40,557 bases of DNA from Candidatus Wolfebacteria bacterium RIFOXYD12_FULL_48_21 (GCA_001793945.1 MGIW01000001.1:1-40557); one strand, 5' to 3'. Shown: positions 33,834 through 40,418, counted from the stretch's first letter. Translations and numbers: made by a program. The notes: generated from the letters alone by a model not told the origin.

Positions 33834-36050
33834 TTATTCGAGATGCACCCTGTCGTGAAACCGCGCGACAACATCTTTCAGTTGCGGGTGTTCCGCAAGA
33901 TCGGGATCCTTTTCCAGCACACTCTCTGCGGCCTCACGCGCACTCTTTACCAGTTTTAAGTCCTGCAGCGAACGCATTGCCAGATCGGGCAACCCCGTTT
34001 GCGATTGGCCCATAAACTCCCCGGGGCCGCGCAAGGCAAGGTCCTTTTCCGCAAGCTCAAACCCGTTCTTCGCGTGCACCAACGCCTCGAGCCTGTCCTT
34101 TGTCGGCTGCGCCGATGAATCGGTAAACAGCAGGCAAAACGATTGATGCTCCCCTCTTCCTACGCGCCCTTTGAACTGGTACAACTGCGCGAGGCCAAAC
34201 CGATCCGCCCCTTCAATCATCATGATCGTCGCATTGGGAATATCCACACCAACCTCGATTACCGAGGTTGCCACCAATACATCAATCTCGCCTTTTTTCA
34301 TTTTTTTCATAACCTCCGCTTTTTCTTCCGATTTTAACTTCCCGTGCAACATCGCGACGCGCATATCGGGAAATATCTTTTTCGATAGCTTGTCGTATTC
34401 TTCCTTGACCGTTTTTGTATCCACCGCAAACCATCCGCCAGTTGGCGGACTTCCTTTTGTTTCATCCTCTTCGGTTTTTTCTATGCGCGGACAGATAACA
34501 AACACCTGCCTGCCCTTTTTTACCTGTCCGCGTATGAAAGCATACGCATCCGTGCGGCTTGCGGGCGGCACTATTTTGGTAATGATGTCCTTGCGCCCCT
34601 TGGGTAGCTCACCAATGATCGATACATCCAGATCGCCGAACAGTGTCAATGAAAGCGTACGCGGAATGGGCGTGGCGGACATGGACAAAAAGTGCGGCAA
34701 CAGCCCACCATCCCTTTTCCCCTTCGACAAGCTCAGGGCTTTAGTGTGCCCTGCGAGCGCCTGACGTTGCTTTACGCCAAACCGATGCTGCTCGTCTATG
34801 ACCACCAATGCAAGATCGCTAAACACTACGCCTTTTTGTATCAGCGCATGCGTACCTATGGCTATTTTTATCTCTCCGGTCGCCAGTTTTTTTACCGCAT
34901 CCGCCTTTTTCATCTCGCTTTCCAGCCCCTCCCCAAAAAATACCTTCGCACCCGAAGCGGTCAACAGCACCACCCCTTTCTCGAAGTTTCCAAATATTTT
35001 TTTGAATGTATGGTAATGTTGCGTGGCCAATATTTCTGTCGGCGCCATGAATGAGGCTTGTCTGCCCGCATCCGCTGCAATGATCGCCGCCAGTACCGCG
35101 ACGATCGTCTTTCCCGACCCTACATCGCCCTGCAACAAACGATTCATCGGGTGCGGACGCGCAAGGTCGCCGCTAACCTCCCGCATGACCTCCTGCTGCG
35201 CATCGGTCAACTCGAACGGCAGCTGTGCAAGCAATTCCGCAAATCTCGATCCTTCCGCAACGCACGCATATGCGTTTTCCTTCGCGAGTCGCGATCGCTC
35301 AAGTATGTTTACCAACTGCAAATAAAAAATATCCTCAAACGCAAATCTGCGGCGAGCACGCAGTACATCCTTCATGATTTCCGGATAGTGAATCAAACGC
35401 AATGCATCGTTCAGCTCCGTGACATCGGCGCGCTTCAACATTTCCTCCGGCAATGTTTCGGGGATATATTCCAGCCCATCCAAAAGCGGCTTTATCAAAA
35501 ACCGCAGTCCTTTCGAAGTCACGCCTTTTGTTTCCGGGTAGATCGGCACCAATCGTCCCGTATGTTTACACGCTTCTATTTCTTCCCGATATTCCGCCGC
35601 ATCTTCCATAAATTGCTCATCATCTTCCGAAAAGCCAACAATCTCGTATGAAGGGTGTGAAAATCCTATTCCTGCCTTCCCTAAGCTCACCTTCCCCGCA
35701 AGATTAATGACCATGCCTTTTTTAAGCATTGCCACAAGAAACTTCTGATTGAACCATGTTGCCCGCACGCTTCCCGTTGCATCTACCACGGTCGCCTGAA
35801 TGATAAACATCTTTTTCCTGAAAGACCGTAGTATTTTAATCTCCTGTATAACTCCTTGAATTGTAGCTGCCTCTCCCGGGACAAGATCTACGATGTTTGC
35901 TATCTTTGAAAAGTCTTCGTATCGGGACGGAAAATGCCACAATAGGTCTCGGACCGTTTTTAGCCCCAACTTTTCCAATCGCAGCGCAAATGCCGGCCCC
36001 ACGCCTTTTACATATCGCAATTCAGTTTCCAACCGAATATCCGTGGTCAT
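33834..36050 (-). CDS. recG: ATP-dependent DNA helicase RecG with two short repeat-derived insertions
   Basis: This branch-migrating helicase acts on stalled forks and recombination intermediates. It has an N-terminal wedge/OB domain (1-290), Walker A GDVGSGKT (308-315), DEQH (419-422), MSATPIPRTL (457-466) and the C-terminal helicase lobe with the QFKGRVGRGEHQSF segment (625-638). At 738 aa it is longer than the usual ~680-700. Two extra segments account for part of this: residues about 437-445 (KALSLSKGK) and 532-541 (KGSPPTGGW), both encoded by modules of the dispersed repeat family. A TACAAT box 8 nt before the ATG suggests a leaderless mRNA. The 3' end converges on the CPBP gene. Confidence 0.96.
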   Translation of the reverse strand: MTTDIRLETELRYVKGVGPAFALRLEKLGLKTVRDLLWHFPSRYEDFSKIANIVDLVPGEAATIQGVIQEIKILRSFRKKMFIIQATVVDATGSVRATWFNQKFLVAMLKKGMVINLAGKVSLGKAGIGFSHPSYEIVGFSEDDEQFMEDAAEYREEIEACKHTGRLVPIYPETKGVTSKGLRFLIKPLLDGLEYIPETLPEEMLKRADVTELNDALRLIHYPEIMKDVLRARRRFAFEDIFYLQLVNILERSRLAKENAYACVAEGSRFAELLAQLPFELTDAQQEVMREVSGDLARPHPMNRLLQGDVGSGKTIVAVLAAIIAADAGRQASFMAPTEILATQHYHTFKKIFGNFEKGVVLLTASGAKVFFGEGLESEMKKADAVKKLATGEIKIAIGTHALIQKGVVFSDLALVVIDEQHRFGVKQRQALAGHTKALSLSKGKRDGGLLPHFLSMSATPIPRTLSLTLFGDLDVSIIGELPKGRKDIITKIVPPASRTDAYAFIRGQVKKGRQVFVICPRIEKTEEDETKGSPPTGGWFAVDTKTVKEEYDKLSKKIFPDMRVAMLHGKLKSEEKAEVMKKMKKGEIDVLVATSVIEVGVDIPNATIMMIEGADRFGLAQLYQFKGRVGRGEHQSFCLLFTDSSAQPTKDRLEALVHAKNGFELAEKDLALRGPGEFMGQSQTGLPDLAMRSLQDLKLVKSAREAAESVLEKDPDLAEHPQLKDVVARFHDRVHLE
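34434..34449. repeat. Mini-palindrome inside recG, module A
   Basis: TCCGCCAGTTGGCGGA has 7-bp arms, one base off the 16-bp palindrome nested in several intergenic elements. It is translated as SPPTGG. Confidence 0.75.
34720..34742. repeat. Mini-palindrome inside recG, module B
   Basis: CCCTTCGACAAGCTCAGGG-type module, also seen in the element at 17551-17695. It is translated as ALSLSKG just before the MSATPIPRTL motif. Confidence 0.75.
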
Positions 36051-36058
36051 ATTTTCCT

Positions 36059-36064
36059 ATTGTA
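36059..36064 (-). promoter_or_regulatory. TACAAT -10 box 8 nt before recG
   Basis: A -10-like hexamer lies at leaderless spacing from the recG ATG; no clear -35 is visible. Confidence 0.4.
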
Positions 36065-36113
36065 CGGGATATTGGCATGGAGTGCCATCAGAGAAGCCAC
36101 TCATGCTACTTTA

Positions 36114-36160
36114 ACCAAAAAAAGACCCTCTCTGCGAAGCCATGCTTCGCAGAGAGGGTC
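36114..36160 (-). terminator. Strong terminator downstream of the 36185-36597 gene pair
   Basis: A perfect 17-bp stem (36124-36140 with 36144-36160) and 3-nt loop is followed on the minus strand by a run of T residues. Confidence 0.88.
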
Positions 36161-36184
36161 GAGATACGCGGCAAGCAGCCAGCA

Positions 36185-36313
36185 TCATTCGTAATGGATC
36201 AATAATCCGGCAACAAATGTCTGCTCGTACAGCTTTTTGTCACTGCCGGGGACAATGGATACCGAAACAATCCTCCTGCGGGACTGCTTTTTCCATTGCT
36301 GCTTTTTTACCAT
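36185..36313 (-). CDS. Small ORF, 42 aa, coupled to the upstream gene
   Basis: It encodes a short basic peptide, MVKKQQWKKQSRRRIVSVSI at the N-terminus, then an acidic end. The ATG overlaps the upstream stop codon as ATGGTAA, the usual layout for translational coupling. A strong terminator begins 25 nt after its stop. I recognise no family. It may be a real small protein encoded with the membrane protein upstream, or a chance frame; the overlap and terminator favour the former. Confidence 0.45.
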   Translation of the reverse strand: MVKKQQWKKQSRRRIVSVSIVPGSDKKLYEQTFVAGLLIHYE

Positions 36314-36597
36314 GATCTCAGCGATGGCAGCATCCTGCCCCTTCGATTGCGATCGCTTACTTTGATGTATGCGGTGCTTTGCCCATCGTCATTGATACCG
36401 TCATGTGGAGTAGCGTGAGCCACGGGCGTAGCGTGAGCCACGGGCGTAGCGTGAGCCACGGGCGTAGCCGCCACCGTCTCCGGTATTTTTACCTGCATAT
36501 ATATATAGGCAATCAAAAACAATAGCAAAGCGCAACCCATCATTATATGTATACCGATGGGTGTCTCCCTTTCCGGTTTTTCCTGTTTTGAAGCCAC
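36307..36597 (-). CDS. Small membrane protein with ATPVAH repeats, GTG start
   Basis: An AGGAGG Shine-Dalgarno lies 7 nt before a GTG at 36597, deciding the start; the longer frame would run back through the terminator and into the tRNA-Arg gene. The 96-aa product has a short N-terminal tail, a transmembrane segment (about 15-37) and a C-terminal region with three perfect copies of a six-residue repeat, ATPVAH, then a basic tail. An upstream promoter and downstream terminator bracket it. I recognise no family; the His-containing repeat could bind metal, which is speculation. Confidence 0.7.
   Translation of the reverse strand: MASKQEKPERETPIGIHIMMGCALLLFLIAYIYMQVKIPETVAATPVAHATPVAHATPVAHATPHDGINDDGQSTAYIKVSDRNRRGRMLPSLRSW
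36410..36463. repeat. 18-bp tandem repeat, three perfect copies
   Basis: Unit GTAGCGTGAGCCACGGGC at 36410, 36428 and 36446, in frame, encodes the ATPVAH repeats. Confidence 0.95.
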
Positions 36598-36661
36598 TTC
36601 GCCACCTCCTTTAAGTGCATTGTTTTGCGGCGTATTTGCCACGGGTATTAGTACTACTTTC

Positions 36662-36690
36662 CGTATACCACATAATATACAACATTGCAA
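36662..36690 (-). promoter_or_regulatory. Promoter of the small membrane protein gene pair
   Basis: TTGCAA (36685-36690), a 17-nt spacer and TATACG (36662-36667) lie upstream of the AGGAGG-GTG start. Confidence 0.5.
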
Positions 36691-36730
36691 GTTTTTTATG
36701 ATCTTCGGCTGTCCGACTTCACGCAGGAGC

Positions 36731-36773
36731 AAAAAAGAACACCCGAGCCAACCGGCTCGGGTATTCTTTTTTT
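36731..36773. terminator. Bidirectional terminator after tRNA-Arg
   Basis: A 9-bp stem ACCCGAGCC/GGCTCGGGT with a 4-nt loop has a T run on both strands. It ends the tRNA-Arg transcript on the minus strand. Confidence 0.85.
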
Positions 36774-36774
36774 G

Positions 36775-36846
36775 TGCCCCTGTGTGGAATCGAACCACAA
36801 TTTTAACTTCCGCAAAGTCATGTCCTATCCATTGAACGACAAGGGC
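36775..36846 (-). tRNA. tRNA-Arg (anticodon GCG)
   Basis: A 72-nt cloverleaf with acceptor GCCCTTG/CAGGGGC, D arm GTTCAATGGATAGGAC, anticodon stem TGACT/AGTTA, loop TTGCGGA with anticodon GCG, and T stem TGTGG/CCACA. A20 and C35, the ArgRS identity positions, are present. GCG is unusual because most bacteria read CGU/CGC with an ACG (inosine) tRNA. No CCA is encoded. Confidence 0.9.
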
Positions 36847-36849
36847 AAA

Positions 36850-36884
36850 ATAACTGATGGCAATTAACTAATGACTTATGACGA
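36850..36884. repeat. Heptamer tandem array 7
   Basis: Units ATAACTG, ATGGCAA, TTAACTA, ATGACTT and ATGACGA begin 4 nt upstream of tRNA-Arg. Confidence 0.5.
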
Positions 36885-36929
36885 GAAAGCTTAAGGCAAC
36901 CTCGCTTTGTCATTTATTAATGCCTTTCA

Positions 36930-36958
36930 GTTATAGCAAATCCTATTTCATTTTACAA
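36930..36958 (-). promoter_or_regulatory. Promoter of tRNA-Arg(GCG)
   Basis: TTGTAA (36953-36958), a 17-nt spacer and TATAAC (36930-36935) lie on the minus strand, giving a leader of about 70 nt. Confidence 0.5.
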
Positions 36959-36965
36959 TATTCCG

Positions 36966-37550
36966 TCAGATACCAATCAAACGCTCGAGAAATTCGAAGA
37001 ATGTTACCTCTATTTCGCCATGGGGGACCTTTTTATCCAAGGCCTCCCGGATCTTTTGCTCATCCTCCGCATGGATGAATATCTTTATATAATGATGCAC
37101 CTTTGATTTTGTCTGCAACACCAATTCGTGATATTCATCGGAAAACTCATGGATGTCGTAGAGCGTGATCGTTGAATATTTATATGTCTTGTGTCCTTCG
37201 ACCGTCACTCCTCTTTCGTCGATCGTAAAATCCCACATCTTCGGTTTTTCTCCGGCGAACATAAATATGGCCAGCTCGGCTATGACAATAAACACGGCAA
37301 ACAAAAAGTTCTTCTGCCACAACGCAATGGCGATCAAAACAATAGCAACGGCCATGCTTGCCCAATACCATGTAGTGCTTTTTTCAATATGCTCCGCCTC
37401 GGGTGCCTCCCATGCAATCATCACACCCATGGACTCTTCTTGCGCAGCAGCCGCATTGTCTGTTTGCTCCTCCGCGATCTCTTCGATATATTCCTCCTCT
37501 GCTATATCTTCAGCAGATCGTTTAAGAAAAAATGTGTTTTCCTTTTCCAT
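36966..37550 (-). CDS. Hypothetical membrane protein with PH-like C-terminal part
   Basis: The 194-aa protein has an acidic N-terminal tail (about 1-55), two close transmembrane segments (about 63-79 and 83-99, separated by WQKN), and a C-terminal soluble domain of beta-strands and one final helix (about 103-190), resembling small bacterial PH-like (YcxB/DUF-type) proteins. No catalytic motif is visible. The start at 37550 is chosen because a TATAAT box lies 6 nt upstream of this ATG and no Shine-Dalgarno is present. The function is unknown. Confidence 0.72.
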   Translation of the reverse strand: MEKENTFFLKRSAEDIAEEEYIEEIAEEQTDNAAAAQEESMGVMIAWEAPEAEHIEKSTTWYWASMAVAIVLIAIALWQKNFLFAVFIVIAELAIFMFAGEKPKMWDFTIDERGVTVEGHKTYKYSTITLYDIHEFSDEYHELVLQTKSKVHHYIKIFIHAEDEQKIREALDKKVPHGEIEVTFFEFLERLIGI

Positions 37551-37556
37551 GGTCTT

Positions 37557-37562
37557 ATTATA
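37557..37562 (-). promoter_or_regulatory. TATAAT box 6 nt before the 37550 start
   Basis: A perfect -10 hexamer at leaderless spacing from the ATG. No convincing -35 is visible. Confidence 0.45.
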
Positions 37563-37601
37563 AAACATAATACTTTAAAGCACCATAACCATGCCGTCCG
37601 A

Positions 37602-37630
37602 TAAAAAATGGCGGGGAATATTCCCCGCCA
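37602..37630 (-). terminator. Terminator of the 37648-38007 gene
   Basis: A perfect 11-bp stem (37609-37619 with 37620-37630, TGGCGGGGAAT and its complement) is followed on the minus strand by six T residues. Confidence 0.85.
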
Positions 37631-37647
37631 CGCCCGCTCTTCAAAAC

Positions 37648-38007
37648 CTATGCCTTACCGCACATATCCTCCGGTATGACGACCGTCGTCAGTGGCTTCA
37701 ACTCTCGATACCGATAATATTCATCGCGATTCTCGATAACCCGTACAACGGTTCCCTTGCTTAGTTTTTTATAGCCGGAACCCCACCCTTCTTCGCTCAA
37801 ACCGCATATAATGCACATCCTTTCCGGAGGCAATGGATCTAGTCCGCTTACAGAGCATGGCGTCTGAACGAGCGCCTCATGCGTACACTCATTTCGCAAT
37901 CGATCGAGAAGCTCTCCCCTCTTTTTCTGCAGATCCTTTATCTGCGCCGTAATGGATATAATCCTATCCCGCAAATCGATGCCTTTCAGACCATCATCTC
38001 CGCTCAT
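37648..38007 (-). CDS. Hypothetical protein with coiled coil and zinc-ribbon-like cysteines
   Basis: The 119-aa protein has an N-terminal coiled coil (about 10-42), a Cys/His-rich middle (C41, H43, C51, then CIIC at 65-68) that could bind zinc, and a basic strand-rich C-terminus. The start at 38007 is supported by GAGGTG 4 nt upstream; a GTG-like frame extension to 38019 is less likely. A promoter with TTGACA, 17 nt, TATCCT lies upstream and a hairpin terminator downstream, so it is another self-contained orphan unit. I do not recognise the family. Confidence 0.7.
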   Translation of the reverse strand: MSGDDGLKGIDLRDRIISITAQIKDLQKKRGELLDRLRNECTHEALVQTPCSVSGLDPLPPERMCIICGLSEEGWGSGYKKLSKGTVVRVIENRDEYYRYRELKPLTTVVIPEDMCGKA

Positions 38008-38042
38008 TTTGCACCTCACTGTTATTGTTAATGACTGCCAAC

Positions 38043-38071
38043 AGGATATGAAATCGATGCCGCCCTGTCAA
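38043..38071 (-). promoter_or_regulatory. Promoter of the 37648-38007 gene
   Basis: TTGACA (38066-38071), a 17-nt spacer and TATCCT (38043-38048) lie 30 nt upstream of the Shine-Dalgarno. Confidence 0.7.
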
Positions 38072-38199
38072 TCAAAATCCTCCTGATGCCTTTCGGTATG
38101 CCTGTTTTGCAGATACTCATTCTATATACTAAAAGACTCAATACCGTCGACTCCGCAAGGACAAGCACTCTGTCGACATTTCAATTTTCCTACACAAAG

Positions 38200-38286
38200 C
38201 GGTAGGGGCGAGATTCGAACTCGCGATACCCTTTCAGGTATAACAGTTTTCAAGACTGCCGCCTTAAACCGCTCGGCCACCCTACC
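38200..38286 (-). tRNA. tRNA-Ser (anticodon UGA)
   Basis: An 87-nt class II tRNA with acceptor GGTAGGG/CCCTACC, anticodon stem GCAGT/ACTGT, loop CTTGAAA with anticodon TGA, a long variable arm and T stem GCGAG/CTCGC. Discriminator G73; no encoded CCA. Its 5' end lies 20 nt after the stop codon of the LAGLIDADG gene. Confidence 0.95.
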
Positions 38287-38306
38287 GCCTTATGCACGAA
38301 ATAAAC

Positions 38307-39332
38307 TCACGATTTGAATAAGATTCTATTAAACCTATTCCTGTGCTTCAGATTGCTTGTCCCTATTACCTCAAAATATCTGATTATATCTGCCCTGCTC
38401 TCTAATTGAACGCTTCTATTATTGCGGATTTTAGGGGAAAAATCCAGCTCCCTTAGAATAGTGAATGTCGACTGCAACAAATACTCCGAAGCCGAAACGA
38501 ATGCCCATCGCGGATACTCATATGTCTTATTTTTTATCTTATGACGCTCGCCAAATATACACCCGTCCGTGTCAAATAATCCTCGTATACAATTCATCTT
38601 AAATGCATCATTTTTATTGATCCATTTTGGAATATCCGACCCATTTTTTAATTTGCTCCCTACCTTTAGCCCGATAGATTCACAGAAAGCGACCAATTTT
38701 ACTCTCGATACGATAACATCCGTTGTCGTGCGACTTTCCACAATCTGCAAGGATGGCTCGACATCAAAAAGGGTCTTGATCAAATTTTGAACAAATTTTA
38801 CGTATTCCGCATCGGTCTTGGAATTAAGCGTTACCCTAACCTGCGTTTTTGTCATCCCGCCGTCCCCCAGCATAATTCCGATAAATTCCGCCAGTCGTTC
38901 ATCCTCTTTTGGAATCTTGATTTCTTTAGGACAACAATTGCGCGGCGGATTAAATTTCCCCGTCTCATCCCACCATTTTGCCCATGCTTTCTTGCGTTTT
39001 TCCGGATCACCGCCGACCCTGCCATATTTCTTAAAATTCGATCTTCCGGCTATTTTTCCGCCAATAGATGTATACCAAAATGCGTCCCGAGTTGTTAGAT
39101 CAAGCGGCCTTTTAATTTTTGCAATTTCGCAAATTTTATCCAATCCTGATTCAGATATTGTATACCGCTCCCGCCTCCAGTCACTTAATGTACGCCTATG
39201 TATTCCCACTCTTTCCGCAAGCTCTATCCATGATAACCCTGATACATCCTTTGCATGGATTACAAATTCATTTTGCTTTCCCTTGGCAAAAATTATTCTT
39301 TTTTGGATTTTAGTATTAAACACCTCTTGCAT
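38307..39332 (-). CDS. HTH-LAGLIDADG family protein (putative homing endonuclease)
   Basis: The 341-aa protein has an N-terminal helix-turn-helix (about 30-56, SWIELAERVGIHRRTLSDWR), a basic Trp-rich linker (105-122), then two LAGLIDADG helices: LAEFIGIMLGDGG (147-159) and CIRGLFDTDG (248-257), each ending with the expected acidic residue (D157, D256). The two-motif form should act as a monomeric nuclease. It is free-standing, not inside an intron or intein. It ends 20 nt upstream of tRNA-Ser. A TTGTCC, 17 nt, TAAACT promoter lies 6 nt before the ATG with no Shine-Dalgarno, suggesting a leaderless mRNA. A regulatory DNA-binding role, as in WhiA-type proteins, is possible instead. Confidence 0.85.
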   Translation of the reverse strand: MQEVFNTKIQKRIIFAKGKQNEFVIHAKDVSGLSWIELAERVGIHRRTLSDWRRERYTISESGLDKICEIAKIKRPLDLTTRDAFWYTSIGGKIAGRSNFKKYGRVGGDPEKRKKAWAKWWDETGKFNPPRNCCPKEIKIPKEDERLAEFIGIMLGDGGMTKTQVRVTLNSKTDAEYVKFVQNLIKTLFDVEPSLQIVESRTTTDVIVSRVKLVAFCESIGLKVGSKLKNGSDIPKWINKNDAFKMNCIRGLFDTDGCIFGERHKIKNKTYEYPRWAFVSASEYLLQSTFTILRELDFSPKIRNNRSVQLESRADIIRYFEVIGTSNLKHRNRFNRILFKS

Positions 39333-39338
39333 TATTCC

Positions 39339-39367
39339 AGTTTACCAAAAAATTACTCTCGGGACAA
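39339..39367 (-). promoter_or_regulatory. Promoter of the HTH-LAGLIDADG gene
   Basis: TTGTCC (39362-39367), 17 nt and TAAACT (39339-39344) lie immediately before the ATG at 39332. Confidence 0.4.
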
Positions 39368-39392
39368 TAATTCCGCCTACACTATTTAACAC

Positions 39393-39421
39393 AAAACCGC
39401 CGATCTGTGATCGGCGGTTTT
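39393..39421 (-). terminator. Terminator of the tRNA-Ala pair
   Basis: A perfect 13-bp stem AAAACCGCCGATC/GATCGGCGGTTTT with a 3-nt loop lies 13 nt past tRNA-Ala(UGC). Confidence 0.85.
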
Positions 39422-39433
39422 GTCTTAATTTTG

Positions 39434-39506
39434 TGGACCTTACCGGGCTCGAACCGGTCACCTCTACATTGCAAATGTAGCGCTCTACCAGATGAGCTAA
39501 AGGCCC
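39434..39506 (-). tRNA. tRNA-Ala (anticodon UGC)
   Basis: A 73-nt cloverleaf with acceptor GGGCCTT/AAGGTCC, anticodon stem CTACA/TGTAG, loop TTTGCAA with anticodon TGC, T stem ACCGG/CCGGT. No encoded CCA. Confidence 0.95.
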
Positions 39507-39554
39507 TGGTAGTATTTTCCTTTTTACACCAAAACCCGTTAAAAATCAACAGGG

Positions 39555-39627
39555 TGGACCATACCGGGATCGAACCGGTTGCCTTCGCCATGCCATGGCG
39601 ACGCTCTACCAAGTGAGCTAATGGCCC
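39555..39627 (-). tRNA. tRNA-Ala (anticodon GGC)
   Basis: A 73-nt cloverleaf with acceptor GGGCCAT/ATGGTCC, anticodon stem TCGCC/GGCGA, loop ATGGCAT with anticodon GGC, T stem ACCGG/CCGGT. Its first base lies 2 nt from the stop codon of the preceding protein gene. No encoded CCA. Confidence 0.95.
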
Positions 39628-39628
39628 G

Positions 39629-40306
39629 TTACATTTTACAGATAACCCTGCTTACTTCAATCAATTCGTTGAAAATATCTGCTGAAAAATAGTCAATCCT
39701 ACAAACTCCCTTGTAATTTACTTTCTTTGACGCCTTGCCTATAGTACGAGAATCCACTTGCGCTTTATAAAACAAACGCAAAGGTACCTTCGTACTATTT
39801 GACCAAAATTTTTCCAATTTTTTCACATTTTGATCCGCCCTACATTGAACAGTGCAGCGAAATTTACTCTCATCGAGAATATAACATTCCCTCAAAAAAC
39901 GCAAAAATAGCTTTATTATTTCAGGATCAGAATTACCAAACATTAACGACCCCCTATTGGTCTTTGATCCTTCGCCTAAATATAGCATAGCCAAAGCAAT
40001 TTTTGCAACATCACGGTTAAGAAGGGTAGCGTCTAAATGCTTTACCCTGTTATGAATCGACAGGAGATAATTCTGTCGATTCTTTTTGTTCACTAAAAGA
40101 GCTTTCTTTTGGGCCAGTTTTATATTTTTTGATATGTTTCCGTCGATTCTTTCTTTCTGCTTTTTAGACAAAGTAATATTTTTGAACCAATATGAAATAG
40201 TGCTCTTTGGTATAAAGGTATCCAAAGCTTTATTTATTTCATTATAGGTTTTCCCTCCTTTCCGCAATGAAATAGCTTTTGTTTTAATCAAGGCATCATA
40301 TGTCAT
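39629..40306 (-). CDS. HTH protein with a LAGLIDADG-like segment
   Basis: The 225-aa protein has an N-terminal helix-turn-helix (about 10-42, AISLRKGGKTYNEINKAL then STISYWFKNI), a basic middle, and the segment IALAMLYLGEGSK (103-115) followed by NSDPEIIKLFLRFLRE, which resembles one LAGLIDADG helix and its fold. It has one such motif, so it may work as a dimer. The stop codon lies 1 nt before the first base of tRNA-Ala(GGC), so mRNA and tRNAs must be one transcript. A TATACT box sits 3 nt before the ATG. Its role could be DNA binding or site-specific cutting; I cannot decide. Confidence 0.8.
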   Translation of the reverse strand: MTYDALIKTKAISLRKGGKTYNEINKALDTFIPKSTISYWFKNITLSKKQKERIDGNISKNIKLAQKKALLVNKKNRQNYLLSIHNRVKHLDATLLNRDVAKIALAMLYLGEGSKTNRGSLMFGNSDPEIIKLFLRFLRECYILDESKFRCTVQCRADQNVKKLEKFWSNSTKVPLRLFYKAQVDSRTIGKASKKVNYKGVCRIDYFSADIFNELIEVSRVICKM

Positions 40307-40372
40307 GTTAGTATAATTGTACCATTGAACTTATCCATGTGCAACATACTTTATTCTTGTTTCCTCGCATCC

Positions 40373-40401
40373 TTGATAAAAATCATTCCCCATGAAATAA
40401 T
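40373..40401 (+). promoter_or_regulatory. Promoter of tRNA-Arg(CCU)
   Basis: TTGATA (40373-40378), a 17-nt spacer and AATAAT (40396-40401) lie 17 nt before the tRNA. Confidence 0.5.
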
Positions 40402-40418
40402 AGACGAGCAACGATAAC

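Noticed and set aside
33834-36050. Frameshift or pseudogene in recG, suggested by its extra length
   Set aside because: The frame is intact with all helicase motifs in order; the extra residues are in-frame repeat modules.
38307-40306. Inteins or group I intron remnants around the LAGLIDADG genes
   Set aside because: No splicing motifs or split host gene are seen; the neighbouring tRNAs are intact and uninterrupted.
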